The position numbers and the translations under genes were made by a program. A DNA stretch of 64,000 nt from Mesorhizobium sp. B2-4-15 (lineage in GTDB: Bacteria > Pseudomonadota > Alphaproteobacteria > Rhizobiales > Rhizobiaceae), in NCBI RefSeq assembly GCF_006658505.1, contig NZ_VFUZ01000027.1, positions 1 through 64,000 of the forward strand, given 5' to 3'. The notes beneath the pieces were generated by a model. The model had not been told where the DNA came from, ran no database searches, and saw nothing but the letters and a program-made list of their open reading frames with translations. Below, piece after piece: positions 16,928-25,651 of the stretch. Each line of letters begins with the position of its first letter. Position 1 is the first letter of the stretch.

Positions 16928-17642
16928 CCCGCGCCGAAAGGAAATCCGGCAGATCGGCAACCGAATCCAGGATGATGTCGGCAATCTCGGCGAGCGACTC
17001 GCGTGTACCGGTGCCGGAGAGCACGCCGACCGCCAGACCACAGCCACCGGCGCGCGCCATTTCGAGATCGTGCCTGTTATCGCCGACCATGGCGATCTCC
17101 GCCGGCTTCAGGCCGGTGAGGTCGCAAAAGGCCTGGATGGTGTCGGGCGCGGGTTTGGGACTGGCCACGGCGTCATAGCCATAGGCGGCGTCGAAAAGCT
17201 GGGCGACGCCGAGCGTGACCAGAGTCTTTTCCGCGCCGCTGGTCGAATCGTTGGTGGCGACACCAAGCCGGTAGGATCTTTTGTGCAGCACGGCCAAGGT
17301 GTCGACGATGCCGGGCAGCGCCACCGCCATCGCCGAACCCTGTACCGAGGTGATCTCGTTGAAGCGGGCGACGGCCAGCATCTGGTCCTCATTCGACAGG
17401 CGCGGAAACCAGAGTTCGACGACGTCGAGATTGGTGCCGGAGGCAAAGATCGAGTCCGGCTTGAAGCGCCGGTTGGCGAAGTCGAAGCCGGCGGCCGAAA
17501 GCAACCTGTCCGCCTTCCAGCGATCGCCGTCGGATGCGTCCATGGCCATGAAGTCGGCGACGCCGAGCCAGGTCGCGTTGAAGTCGACAAGTGTCCCGTC
17601 CTTGTCGAACAATATCCCCTTGATGTCTGCCAAATCAGTCAC
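16911..17642 (-). CDS. HAD-superfamily hydrolase, phosphoglycolate-phosphatase-like
   Basis: 243 aa. Motif I is FDKDGTLVD with nucleophile Asp13 and acid/base Asp15; motif II Thr is in LGVATNDST; motif III Lys is near SPKPAPDT; motif IV is MVGDNRHDLEMARAAG-like (MVGDNRHDLEMARAGG). An alpha-helical cap of the Gph type fills residues 20-90. It should dephosphorylate a small phosphorylated metabolite such as 2-phosphoglycolate. It starts with GTG and overlaps the pgi stop by four bases, so it is co-translated with glucose-6-phosphate isomerase, which suggests a sugar-phosphate substrate. Its stop overlaps the methyltransferase gene tail to tail. Confidence 0.85.
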   Translation of the reverse strand: MTDLADIKGILFDKDGTLVDFNATWLGVADFMAMDASDGDRWKADRLLSAAGFDFANRRFKPDSIFASGTNLDVVELWFPRLSNEDQMLAVARFNEITSVQGSAMAVALPGIVDTLAVLHKRSYRLGVATNDSTSGAEKTLVTLGVAQLFDAAYGYDAVASPKPAPDTIQAFCDLTGLKPAEIAMVGDNRHDLEMARAGGCGLAVGVLSGTGTRESLAEIADIILDSVADLPDFLSARVRETV

Positions 17643-19282
17643 TCCGAACCACGCAATTGGTGGATGCGTTCCACAAGGCCCCTCGTCGAGGCGTCCCGGT
17701 TTGCGGCGCTTTCCTTGCCCTCCACGACAGGCAGCAGGCCGGTCGCCAGTTCCTTACCGAGCTCGACCCCCCACTGGTCGAAGGAATTGATGTTGAACAG
17801 CGTGCCCTCGACGAAGACGCGGTGCTCATAGAGCGCGATCAGCCGGCCGAAAGTGCGCGGGTCGAGCTTGCGATAGAGAATGGTCACCGAAGGCCGGTTG
17901 CCGGAGAAAACGCGATGCGGCGCTATTCTGTCGACATCGGCCGGCTTCATGCCCTTGGCCAGCATCTGCGCGCGCGCCTCCTCCAGGGTGCGGCCCTTCA
18001 TCAGGGCTTCCGACTGCGCCAAGCAATTGGCGAGCAGCAGGTCATGCTGATGCTTGAGGTCAGGCTCGTGCCCCATGGCGGCGGCAAGGAACTCGACCGG
18101 GATGAGGTCGGTGCCCTGATGCAGGAGCTGGAAGAAAGCGTGCTGGCCATTGGTGCCGGGCTCGCCCCAAACCAGCGGCCCGGTCGGCGTCGTCACCGGA
18201 GCGCCGTCAAGGGTGACGCCCTTGCCGTTCGATTCCATATCGAGTTGCTGAAGATAGGCAGGCAGCCTGGACAGGCGCTGGTCATAGGGGATGACCGCGC
18301 GGGCCGGATAGCCGCAGATTACGCGATGCCACCAGCCGATCAGCCCCAGAAGCGCCGGCAGGTTCTTCTGGAGCGTTGCTGAGCGGAAGTGCTCGTCCAT
18401 TTCATGGGCGCCATCGAGGAAAGCGCGAAAATTTCTCGGACCGACAGCGATTATGACAGGCAGGCCGATCGCGCCCCAGACCGAATAGCGGCCGCCGACC
18501 CAATCCCAGAAACCGAAGACGCGATCCGATTCGATGCCGAACTTCGCCACCAGGTCGAGCGCCGTCGAGACGGCGGCGAAATGCTTGCCGACCGCTTCCT
18601 TGCCAAGTGCCTTCTGCACCCAATCGCGCGCGGTCTGCGCATTGGTCATCGTCTCCACGGTGGTGAAGGTCTTCGAGGCGATGATGAACAGCGTGGTTTC
18701 GGCTGACAGGCCCTTCAGCGTGTCATGAATGTGGGCGCCGTCGATGTTGGAGACATAATGCGCGCGCGGACCGTCATGATAGGGAGCGAGCGCCAGCGTC
18801 GCCATGGCCGGGCCGAGGTCGGAGCCGCCGATGCCGATGTTGACGATGTCGGTGATCTTCTTGCCGGTGGCGCCGGTCGCCTTGCCGGAGCGGACGGCAT
18901 CAGCGAAGGCGCCCATCGCATCGAGCACGGAAATGACATCCGCCTTGACGTCCTGGCCATCCACTGTAACGCCCTTGCCGCTGAGGTTGCGCAGCGCCGT
19001 GTGCAGCACGGCACGGTCCTCTGTGATATTGATCTTCTTGCCGGCGAACATGGCGGCACGGCGGCCTTCAAGATCGGCGGCGACGGCGAGCTTTTCCAGC
19101 AGATCCATGGTGGTCGCGTCGACGGCGCATTTCGACCAGTCGAGCAGCAGGTCGCCGTCGGCGGCGGAGAATGTCGCGAATCGCTGCGGATCGGCGGCGA
19201 AGGCCTGGCGCATCGAGGCGGGCGCCGCGGCGCGATGATCGCGCAAGGCGGCGAGCTGTTTCTGGAAGGCTGACTGATCCAC
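17639..19282 (-). CDS. pgi: Glucose-6-phosphate isomerase
   Basis: 547 aa, matching the 549 aa E. coli enzyme. The GTG start at 19282 follows CAGGAG; the frame upstream of it has no family similarity. Diagnostic blocks: VNIGIGGSDLGPAMA near residue 150, IIASKTFTTVETMTNA near 210, FWDWVGGRYSVWGAIGLP near 265-280 and the catalytic region GEPGTNGQHAFFQLLHQG near 380, which contains the conserved Glu and His. It interconverts glucose-6-phosphate and fructose-6-phosphate in the cytoplasm. A downstream HAD phosphatase gene overlaps it by four bases. Confidence 0.95.
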   Translation of the reverse strand: MDQSAFQKQLAALRDHRAAAPASMRQAFAADPQRFATFSAADGDLLLDWSKCAVDATTMDLLEKLAVAADLEGRRAAMFAGKKINITEDRAVLHTALRNLSGKGVTVDGQDVKADVISVLDAMGAFADAVRSGKATGATGKKITDIVNIGIGGSDLGPAMATLALAPYHDGPRAHYVSNIDGAHIHDTLKGLSAETTLFIIASKTFTTVETMTNAQTARDWVQKALGKEAVGKHFAAVSTALDLVAKFGIESDRVFGFWDWVGGRYSVWGAIGLPVIIAVGPRNFRAFLDGAHEMDEHFRSATLQKNLPALLGLIGWWHRVICGYPARAVIPYDQRLSRLPAYLQQLDMESNGKGVTLDGAPVTTPTGPLVWGEPGTNGQHAFFQLLHQGTDLIPVEFLAAAMGHEPDLKHQHDLLLANCLAQSEALMKGRTLEEARAQMLAKGMKPADVDRIAPHRVFSGNRPSVTILYRKLDPRTFGRLIALYEHRVFVEGTLFNINSFDQWGVELGKELATGLLPVVEGKESAANRDASTRGLVERIHQLRGSE

Positions 19283-19403
19283 TGGCGGGGGCTCCTGGCG
19301 TTTTTCGACACACCATATCAGACCGGATGTTTCCGGCGCGTGTCGTCGCGGCAAAACTATTGAGCCGAATTCCGTCCGGTCAATACGCGGCGACGACACT
19401 TTC

Positions 19404-19445
19404 TGTCACGCGGTGAGGACATAATGTGTCACCAGCCACGTGACA
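19404..19445. promoter_or_regulatory. TGTCAC inverted and direct repeats in pgi/mocR gap
   Basis: TGTCAC occurs at 19404-19409 and 19427-19432, and its complement GTGACA at 19440-19445, giving an inverted repeat with a 7-base spacer plus one extra half-site. It lies in the 299-base interval between the divergent pgi and mocR-type genes. Possible operator of unknown regulator. Confidence 0.35.
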
Positions 19446-19534
19446 GCACCTCATTCGGCCGAAGGATCACTGGCATAAATCCCAAAGATCAGAAAAATTG
19501 ATTGGCGCAACCCCTTGTGCCACCGTTACATTCG

Positions 19535-19545
19535 ACTGGTCCAGC
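19535..19545. promoter_or_regulatory. ACTGGTCCAGC operator candidate (upstream of MocR gene)
   Basis: ACTGGTCCAGC contains the near-palindrome CTGGTCCAG and lies 37 bases before the MocR ATG. A 10/11 match, ACTGGGCCAGC, is at 21146-21156 before the mttB-type gene. CTGG(A/T)C half-sites are known for TauR-type members of the MocR family, so autoregulation by the adjacent gene product is plausible. Confidence 0.5.
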
Positions 19546-19581
19546 CAAGTGAAAAAAGCTGGCCATCGAGGAACATCTCCC

Positions 19582-21075
19582 ATGCCACAGAGAAACGACA
19601 CGGCGATATGGTCCGGCTTGTTCCGGATATCGGCTGAATCCGGCCAGACCCTGCAGGCGCAGATCCGCCAAGCGATCGTGGCCGCCATTCTCGACCGTCA
19701 GATCGCCGCTTCGATGCCGCTTCCTTCCTGCCGGATCCTGGCCGAGAAACTCGGCGTGGCGCGCGGAACCGTGGTGCTGGCCTTCCAGCAGCTCGTCGAC
19801 CAGGGTTTCCTGGTGGCGCGCGAGCGGCGCGGCCATTTCGTCAATCCAGACGTGCTGGCGACCCCCGCCAAGCCGCACCAGAAGGCGCCCGACCAGGCCA
19901 ACGAGATCGACTGGAAGGCACGCCGGCAGATCGCGGCCAGTGACATGCCGCCCCCGGCCAAGCACGAGAACTGGATCAAGTCGTCCTATCCCTTCGTCTA
20001 CGGCCAGTTCGACCCGGCGCTGTTCCCGACCGCCGAATGGCGCGAATGCAACCGCATGGCTTTGGCCGTGCTCGAGATCCGCAACTGGGCGTCCGACATG
20101 GTCGACCGTGACGATCCGCTGCTGATCGAGCAGATCCAGGCGCGGCTGCTGCCCAGGCGCGGCATCTTCGCCAACCCCGACGAGATCATCGTCACGCTCG
20201 GCGCCCAGAACGCGCTCTACATGCTGGCGTCGCTTTTGATGACCAAGGGCTCGAAGGTGGCGATGGAAGATCCGGGCTACCCCGACGCGCGCTCGATTTT
20301 CAGGCTTGCCGGAGCCGACATCCAGCCAGTTCCGGTCGACCAGTCCGGTATCGTAACCTCTTCTATTCCCAATGATTCCGGGTTCGTGTTCGTCACGCCC
20401 AGCCATCATTGCCCGACCATGGTGCCGTTGTCGGCCGAGCGCCGGCAGGACCTTCTGGCGCGCGCCAACCGGCACAACCAGATCATCATCGAGGACGGCT
20501 ATGACAGTCAGCTTCTCGACGAGGCGCCGCAGCAGGCGCTGAAGAGCCTCGATCGCTCCGGCCGCGTCGTCTATGTCGGCTCGATGTCGAAGACGCTGGC
20601 TCCGGGCCTGCGGCTTGGCTACATCGTCGCCTCCGCTGGACTGATCGCGGAACTCAGGGCGTTGCGCCGCTTCATGCTGCGCCATCCGCCGGCCAACAAC
20701 CAGCGCGCCGTGGCACTCTTCCTGTCGCTCGGCCATCACGAAGCGCTGGTGCGGCGGCTGTCGAGCGCCTTCGACGAACGGCGCAAGCGTCTGGTCCATG
20801 CGATTTCCGCTTTCCTGCCGGAATGGCGTTCGACCGACTCGGCCGGCGGCACTTCGCTGTGGCTGGAGGGGCCGCGGGGTACCGATTCCCGCGGTTTGGC
20901 CGAGGCCGCCGCCTCGCGCAGCGTCATCATCGAGCCAGGCGACCGCTTCTTCGACCGCACCGAAAAGCCTTCGCGTTTCATGCGATTGGGCATTTCCTCG
21001 ATCGCGCTGCAGCACATCGAGCCCGGCATCCGTGAACTTGCCACGGCCGCGGGACGCAGGCCCGCTGCCGCCTGA
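19582..21075 (+). CDS. MocR/PdxR-type GntR transcriptional regulator with aminotransferase domain
   Basis: 497 aa from ATG 19582 (GAGGA upstream; the longer frame is unsupported). The N-terminal winged helix (about residues 15-85) contains LPSCRILAEKLGVARGTVVLAFQQLVDQGFL, a GntR HTH. The rest is a fold type I aminotransferase: VTLGAQNALYMLASLL, VTPSHHCPTMVPLS, IIEDGYDSQLL and the PLP lysine in YVGSMSKTLAPGLRLGYI. MocR proteins sense amines or amino acids through PLP and control neighbouring catabolic genes. It is followed by a strong terminator and then by the mttB/Rieske pair, which carries a matching operator candidate. Confidence 0.88.
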   Translation: MPQRNDTAIWSGLFRISAESGQTLQAQIRQAIVAAILDRQIAASMPLPSCRILAEKLGVARGTVVLAFQQLVDQGFLVARERRGHFVNPDVLATPAKPHQKAPDQANEIDWKARRQIAASDMPPPAKHENWIKSSYPFVYGQFDPALFPTAEWRECNRMALAVLEIRNWASDMVDRDDPLLIEQIQARLLPRRGIFANPDEIIVTLGAQNALYMLASLLMTKGSKVAMEDPGYPDARSIFRLAGADIQPVPVDQSGIVTSSIPNDSGFVFVTPSHHCPTMVPLSAERRQDLLARANRHNQIIIEDGYDSQLLDEAPQQALKSLDRSGRVVYVGSMSKTLAPGLRLGYIVASAGLIAELRALRRFMLRHPPANNQRAVALFLSLGHHEALVRRLSSAFDERRKRLVHAISAFLPEWRSTDSAGGTSLWLEGPRGTDSRGLAEAAASRSVIIEPGDRFFDRTEKPSRFMRLGISSIALQHIEPGIRELATAAGRRPAAA

Positions 21076-21095
21076 TCAATCGCCTCGATCTCGTC

Positions 21096-21130
21096 GCCGG
21101 AGCCGCCCTTGGCGGCTCCGGCTTGTTTTA
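21096..21130 (+). terminator. Rho-independent terminator of the MocR gene
   Basis: GCCGGAGCCGCC (21096-21107) pairs perfectly with GGCGGCTCCGGC (21111-21122) over a 3-base loop and is followed by TTGTTTTA. The 12-bp GC stem plus T-rich tail 20 bases after the stop codon is a textbook intrinsic terminator, separating the regulator from the mttB transcription unit. Confidence 0.85.
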
Positions 21131-21133
21131 GTA

Positions 21134-21182
21134 CTGGCACATGTAACTGGGCCAGCTGGCTCATAGGATGGGCCAGTGCCAG
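21134..21182. promoter_or_regulatory. Cluster of CTGG/CCAG half-sites before the mttB-type gene
   Basis: CTGGCAC (21134-21140) and GTGCCAG (21176-21182) form an inverted repeat enclosing ACTGGGCCAGC (21146-21156) and GCCAGCTGGC (21152-21161). The central 11-mer matches 10/11 the site in front of the MocR gene at 19535. The cluster lies 84-132 bases before the start codon, consistent with binding of a dimeric MocR activator. Confidence 0.5.
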
Positions 21183-21265
21183 CGGCATAGTCGGCGTCAG
21201 GGGAAGAAGCAGGCCGATGGTGGATCAACCGCCGCGAGCTCCTGCCGACAAAGGTGGAGTGCTTC

Positions 21266-22855
21266 ATGCCAGCGGCTGTTGAAAGGGAGGACATGTCGGC
21301 TACCCGTCGTCCACAGCGCTCCGGCGACTGCGAAACAGGCCATGCCATGCGATCAGTTTCCCTGGCGGGAGACACTGGACCACGAGGCCAATCCACCGAA
21401 GGCGGCAGCTACGGGCCCTTGCGCGGGAACGACTGCGAACGCATCCATGAGGGGGTGCTGACGCTTCTTGAAACGGTCGGCTTCGCCAACGCCATCCCTT
21501 CGTGCATTGAAGCGCTGACCAAGGCAGGCGCCATCCATGGCGATGACGGCCGCATCCGCTTCCCACGTGCGCTCGTGCTCGATACCATCAAGCGCGCAGC
21601 CCGGCATTTTACGCTCCATGGCCAGGATGCAAGGCACGACATGGTGATGCGGGGCACCCGTGTGCACTTCGGTACGGCCGGCATTGCCGTGCATCTGGTG
21701 GATCTCGAAAAGCGTGAGTATCGCGAATCCAAGCTGCAGGACATTTATGACGCCGCCCGCATCGTCGATGGGCTGGACAACATCCACTTCTTCCAGCGAC
21801 CGATGGTGGCGCGCGACATCGCCGATCCGCTCGATATGGATTTCAATACGCTCTATGCGTGCGTGATGGGGACTTCGAAACACGTCGGCACGTCCTTCAC
21901 GGTGCGCGAAAACGTCAAACCGGCGCTCGAAATGCTCTATGCCATTGCCGGCGGCGAGGCGAATTTCCGCGCCCGGCCATTCGTTTCCAACTCCAACTCC
22001 TTTGTCGTGCCGCCGATGAAGTTCGCCGAGGATGCCTGTGGCGTGCTCGAGGCCTGCGTGGAAGGAGGCATCCCTATCCTGCTCCTTTCCACCGGCCAGT
22101 CCGGGACGACCGCCCCGGCAGCGATGGCCGGCGCTATCGCGCAGGCGGTGGCTGAGGTGCTGGCCGGCCTCGTCTATGTCAACGCCCTCAAGCCAGGTCA
22201 TCCGGCAATCTTCGGAGCATGGCCGTTCATGTCGGACCTGCGCACCAACACGATGGCCGGCGGGTCGGCCGAACAGGCGGTGGTGACGGCGGCCTGCGCG
22301 CAGATGGCGCGGTTCTACGACCTGCCGGGCGGTTCCGCGGCTGGCATGACCGATTCGAAACTGCCCGACATCCAGTCCGGCTACGAGAAGGGTATCACCA
22401 ATGTGATGGCGGGCCTTTCCGGTCTCAACCTCATCTATGAAGCGGCCGGCATGCACGCCTCGCTGCTTGGCTTCTGCCTGGAAAGCCTGATCATCGACAA
22501 CGATATGCTCGGTGAGTGCCTGCGCTGCGCGCGCGGCATCGAAGTGAATGATGAAGCACTGTCGATCGAAACCATCGCCGATGTCTGCCTCAAGGGGCCA
22601 GGCCACTATCTTGACAACGAGCAGACGCTCAAGCTTACGCAGACCGAGAATTCCTACCCCGCCTTCGGCGATCGTTCCTCACCGAAGGAATGGAACGAAA
22701 AGGGCCGGCCTGATATATTGGCGCGGGCAATCGCCGAGAAGAAACGCGTTCTTGCCGAGCGATTTCCGCGCCATGTGCCAAAACCGGTCGACGACAGATT
22801 ACGCGCCCGTTTCGGCAACCTGATCCACTTGCCGCGCGCAAGCATGGGCGGTTAG
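21266..22855 (+). CDS. Trimethylamine methyltransferase (MttB) family protein
   Basis: About 529 aa. ATG 21266 is preceded by GGTGGAG with 6-base spacing; GTG 21254 and ATG 21293 are alternatives. The body is an MttB-type TIM barrel: RVHFGTAGIAVHLVDL, RPFVSNSNSFVVPPMKFAEDACG, PILLLSTGQSGTTAPAAMAGA and LPDIQSGYEKGITNVMAGLSGLNLIYEAAGMHA. There is no in-frame TAG, so this is a non-pyrrolysine homologue; such proteins demethylate glycine betaine or other quaternary/tertiary amines onto a corrinoid protein. No corrinoid partner is encoded nearby. It is followed 63 bases later by a Rieske oxygenase gene, suggesting a common methylated-amine substrate. Confidence 0.85.
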   Translation: MPAAVEREDMSATRRPQRSGDCETGHAMRSVSLAGDTGPRGQSTEGGSYGPLRGNDCERIHEGVLTLLETVGFANAIPSCIEALTKAGAIHGDDGRIRFPRALVLDTIKRAARHFTLHGQDARHDMVMRGTRVHFGTAGIAVHLVDLEKREYRESKLQDIYDAARIVDGLDNIHFFQRPMVARDIADPLDMDFNTLYACVMGTSKHVGTSFTVRENVKPALEMLYAIAGGEANFRARPFVSNSNSFVVPPMKFAEDACGVLEACVEGGIPILLLSTGQSGTTAPAAMAGAIAQAVAEVLAGLVYVNALKPGHPAIFGAWPFMSDLRTNTMAGGSAEQAVVTAACAQMARFYDLPGGSAAGMTDSKLPDIQSGYEKGITNVMAGLSGLNLIYEAAGMHASLLGFCLESLIIDNDMLGECLRCARGIEVNDEALSIETIADVCLKGPGHYLDNEQTLKLTQTENSYPAFGDRSSPKEWNEKGRPDILARAIAEKKRVLAERFPRHVPKPVDDRLRARFGNLIHLPRASMGG

Positions 22856-22918
22856 CCAGGAAACAGGCTTGCAGCCATACAGCCACCAGCCAGGACCAAC
22901 CATCGGGCAGAACGACAA

Positions 22919-24148
22919 ATGAGTCTCCATCCTATCCAGCAAACCTCCAATGCCGCCGACGCAATCGACCGCTTGATCGCCTCGCACCGGCCGGGCTACG
23001 GCCTGACGCGCGCCTTCTACCATGACCAGGATATTTTCGAGCGCGACATGGAGCGCGTCTTCCGCCGCCACTGGCATTGCCTGGCGCATGCCAGCGTCAT
23101 TCCGAACCCGGGCGACTTCGAACGGTTCAAGCTCGGCGACGAGGCCGTGATCCTGTCGCGAGGCATGGATGGCACCATCCACGCCATGCTGAACGTCTGC
23201 CGCCATCGCGGCGCCGAGGTCTGCACCAAGGAGAGGGGCAATGCGAAGGTCTTCGTTTGCCCCTACCACGCCTGGACCTATTCAAACGACGGATCGCTTC
23301 GCGCCGCCCGCCTGATGCCAAAGGAGTTCGACCGCACCGCGCACGGGCTGAAGAAGCTCCACGTCCGTGTCGCCTCGGGGCTGGTGTTCATTTCCTTCGC
23401 CGAGACGCCGCTCGATTTCGATCCGATCGAACAGTCGCTGCGCACCAGCTGCGGCCAGTATGGCTGGGGCGATGCCAAGGTCGCCTACAGGCAGAGCTAT
23501 CCGCTCGATGCCAACTGGAAACTCGCCGTCGAGAATTATGTCGAGTGCTACCACTGCGGACCGGCACATCCGGAATATTCGCAGACGCACGCGCTGGAAA
23601 AACCGGCGGAGATGATCGAGCAGCTCAACGCCGCGATGGAGCAGCGCACCTGCGCGCTCGGCATCGAGATCGGCAGCGGCGACCGCTGGCAGAACTCGGC
23701 CGCCGGTCAGGAAGCGATCCACACTTTCCGCTATGCTCTCTATGACGGCGTTTCGAGCGGCAGCCAGGATGGCTCGCCGGTAGCGCCGCTGATGGGCCGC
23801 TTCACCGACTACGATGGCGGTGTCACGTCCATCCATCTCGGCGGCACGACCTTCCTGGTCTGCTACCCGGACCATGGCATGATCTACCGCTTCATCCCGA
23901 AGACGGCACAGACCTGCGAAATGGAGCTGATCTGGCTGATACGGGGCGATGCGGTCGAGGGCCAGGACTACGACCTGGAAAAACTGACCTGGCTGTGGAA
24001 GGTCACCACCGACGAGGACAAGAAGATCATCGAGCACACCGCACGCGGCGTGCGCTCGCATTACTTCGTGCCGGGGCCGATCGCGCCGATGGAATACAAC
24101 GAGCTGCGCTACATCGGCTGGTATCTGGAAGAGATAGGTCGGCCTTAG
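22919..24148 (+). CDS. Rieske non-haem iron oxygenase, alpha subunit (betaine/stachydrine demethylase-like)
   Basis: 409 aa. The Rieske [2Fe-2S] ligands are Cys94/His96 (CRHRG) and Cys114/His117 (CPYHAW). The mononuclear iron site has ENYVECYHCGPAHPEY with His212 and His217. The overall shape resembles GbcA, stachydrine and carnitine oxygenases, which hydroxylate an N-methyl group and release formaldehyde. A reductase subunit is not next to it and must be supplied in trans. It shares a promoter region with the MttB-type gene and lies in a module probably controlled by the MocR regulator. The substrate cannot be fixed from sequence alone. Confidence 0.85.
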   Translation: MSLHPIQQTSNAADAIDRLIASHRPGYGLTRAFYHDQDIFERDMERVFRRHWHCLAHASVIPNPGDFERFKLGDEAVILSRGMDGTIHAMLNVCRHRGAEVCTKERGNAKVFVCPYHAWTYSNDGSLRAARLMPKEFDRTAHGLKKLHVRVASGLVFISFAETPLDFDPIEQSLRTSCGQYGWGDAKVAYRQSYPLDANWKLAVENYVECYHCGPAHPEYSQTHALEKPAEMIEQLNAAMEQRTCALGIEIGSGDRWQNSAAGQEAIHTFRYALYDGVSSGSQDGSPVAPLMGRFTDYDGGVTSIHLGGTTFLVCYPDHGMIYRFIPKTAQTCEMELIWLIRGDAVEGQDYDLEKLTWLWKVTTDEDKKIIEHTARGVRSHYFVPGPIAPMEYNELRYIGWYLEEIGRP

Positions 24149-24235
24149 CAGTTTAGTCCCGGCATTTTGGCCAAAGGAATACAAAGCCAGCGCACGGCAC
24201 GGACCAAGCCTGCCGCGCGGTCGAGATCGCTCCGC

Positions 24236-25651
24236 CTATATCGCGCCGGTGGCGAAGCCGTAGAGCACTCCAAGCATCGAGCAGACAGCCAACACCGGCA
24301 GCATGCCAACCTTGAAGCGGAAGACGGCCAGCAATGCCCCCAACGTCAGGACCAGCGAGGGGATGTTGATTGAACTCAGCACCGGCACGTCGACATTCAT
24401 GCCGAAACCTTGCCTTTCATGCAGCTCGCGAAACAGCACGTGGAGCCCAAACCACACCGCCAGGTTCAGGATCACGCCAACGACGGCGGCGGTGATCGTC
24501 GCGAGCGCGGCGGACAACGCCTTGTTGCTTCGCAATTTCTCGATGTAGGGGGCGCCGAGAAAGATCCAGAGAAAGCACGGCGTAAAGGTGACCCACGTCG
24601 TCAAAAGGCCGCCCAGGGTTCCGGCAACGAGCGGATGAAGCGTGCCCGGCGCGCGAAACGCACCCATGAAACCGACGAACTGCGTAACCATGATCAAAGG
24701 GCCAGGCGTGGTCTCGGCCATGCCGAGGCCATCGAGCATCTCGCCAGGCTTGAGCCAGCCATAGGTCGTGACGGCCTGCTGCGCGACATAGGCGAGTACC
24801 GCATAGGCGCCACCGAAGGTCACCACGGCCATCTTCGAGAAGAAGATGGCGATGTCGGTAAAGACATCCCCGGGCCCGAACAACGCCAACAGGCCGAGGA
24901 CCGGCGCGAACCATAGCACCAGAAACACGGCGGCGATTTTGAGCGACCAGCCAAGGGTCGGCCTCGCATGGACTGGTGTGTCTTCGCCCAGCGCCGTGTC
25001 GGCATCGGCAACCTGCTGGCCGCCGACCTTGCCATGCCCGTTGCCGGCCATGAACGGCGCCAGTTCCGACCGCCCGCCGATGAAGCCAATCACCGCGGCC
25101 GTCAGTATGATCAGCGGAAACGGCATGCGGAAGAAGAAGATCGCGATAAAGGCGGCGGCGGCGAGCGCCACCATGACGTTGTTCCTGAGCGCCCGCTTGC
25201 CGACCCGGACCACAGCTTCAAGCACGATGGCCAGCACAGCGGCTTTCAATCCAAAGAACAGAGCCTGGATCATGCCGACATTGCCAAAGATTGCGTAGAT
25301 CCAGCTCAGCGCCATGATGGCAAGGACACCAGGCAACACGAACAGGATACCAGCGACGAGCCCGCCCTTGGTCTTGTGCAGCAGCCAGCCGATATAGATC
25401 GCGAGTTGCTGAGCCTCGGGGCCTGGCAGCAGCATGCAGTAGTTCAGCGCATGCAGGAACCGCGTCTCGCCGATCCAGCGTTTCTCCTCGACGAGGATAC
25501 GGTGCATCACTGCGATCTGCCCCGCCGGGCCGCCAAAACTCAGTGCCGCGACCCGCGCCCAAACGCGGACGGCTTCGCTGAACGGAATGCCATGAGCCGG
25601 CGTGCCGGAAAGTCTCGCCGGCGTCGCCTTGATGCTCTCGGCCTTGTTCAT
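24236..25651 (-). CDS. chrA: Chromate efflux transporter ChrA
   Basis: 471 aa, a long-chain CHR protein made of two homologous membrane halves. FGGPAGQIAVMHRILVEEKRWI near residue 40 and its counterpart FGGAYAVLAYVAQQAV (after about 290) are the duplicated family motifs; about ten to twelve spans are visible, with LPGPEAQQLAIYIGW and TPGPLIMVTQFVGF as the second conserved pair. It exports chromate from the cytoplasm. The ATG at 25651 overlaps the chrB stop by four bases, so chrB-chrA are translationally coupled. Confidence 0.92.
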   Translation of the reverse strand: MNKAESIKATPARLSGTPAHGIPFSEAVRVWARVAALSFGGPAGQIAVMHRILVEEKRWIGETRFLHALNYCMLLPGPEAQQLAIYIGWLLHKTKGGLVAGILFVLPGVLAIMALSWIYAIFGNVGMIQALFFGLKAAVLAIVLEAVVRVGKRALRNNVMVALAAAAFIAIFFFRMPFPLIILTAAVIGFIGGRSELAPFMAGNGHGKVGGQQVADADTALGEDTPVHARPTLGWSLKIAAVFLVLWFAPVLGLLALFGPGDVFTDIAIFFSKMAVVTFGGAYAVLAYVAQQAVTTYGWLKPGEMLDGLGMAETTPGPLIMVTQFVGFMGAFRAPGTLHPLVAGTLGGLLTTWVTFTPCFLWIFLGAPYIEKLRSNKALSAALATITAAVVGVILNLAVWFGLHVLFRELHERQGFGMNVDVPVLSSINIPSLVLTLGALLAVFRFKVGMLPVLAVCSMLGVLYGFATGAI

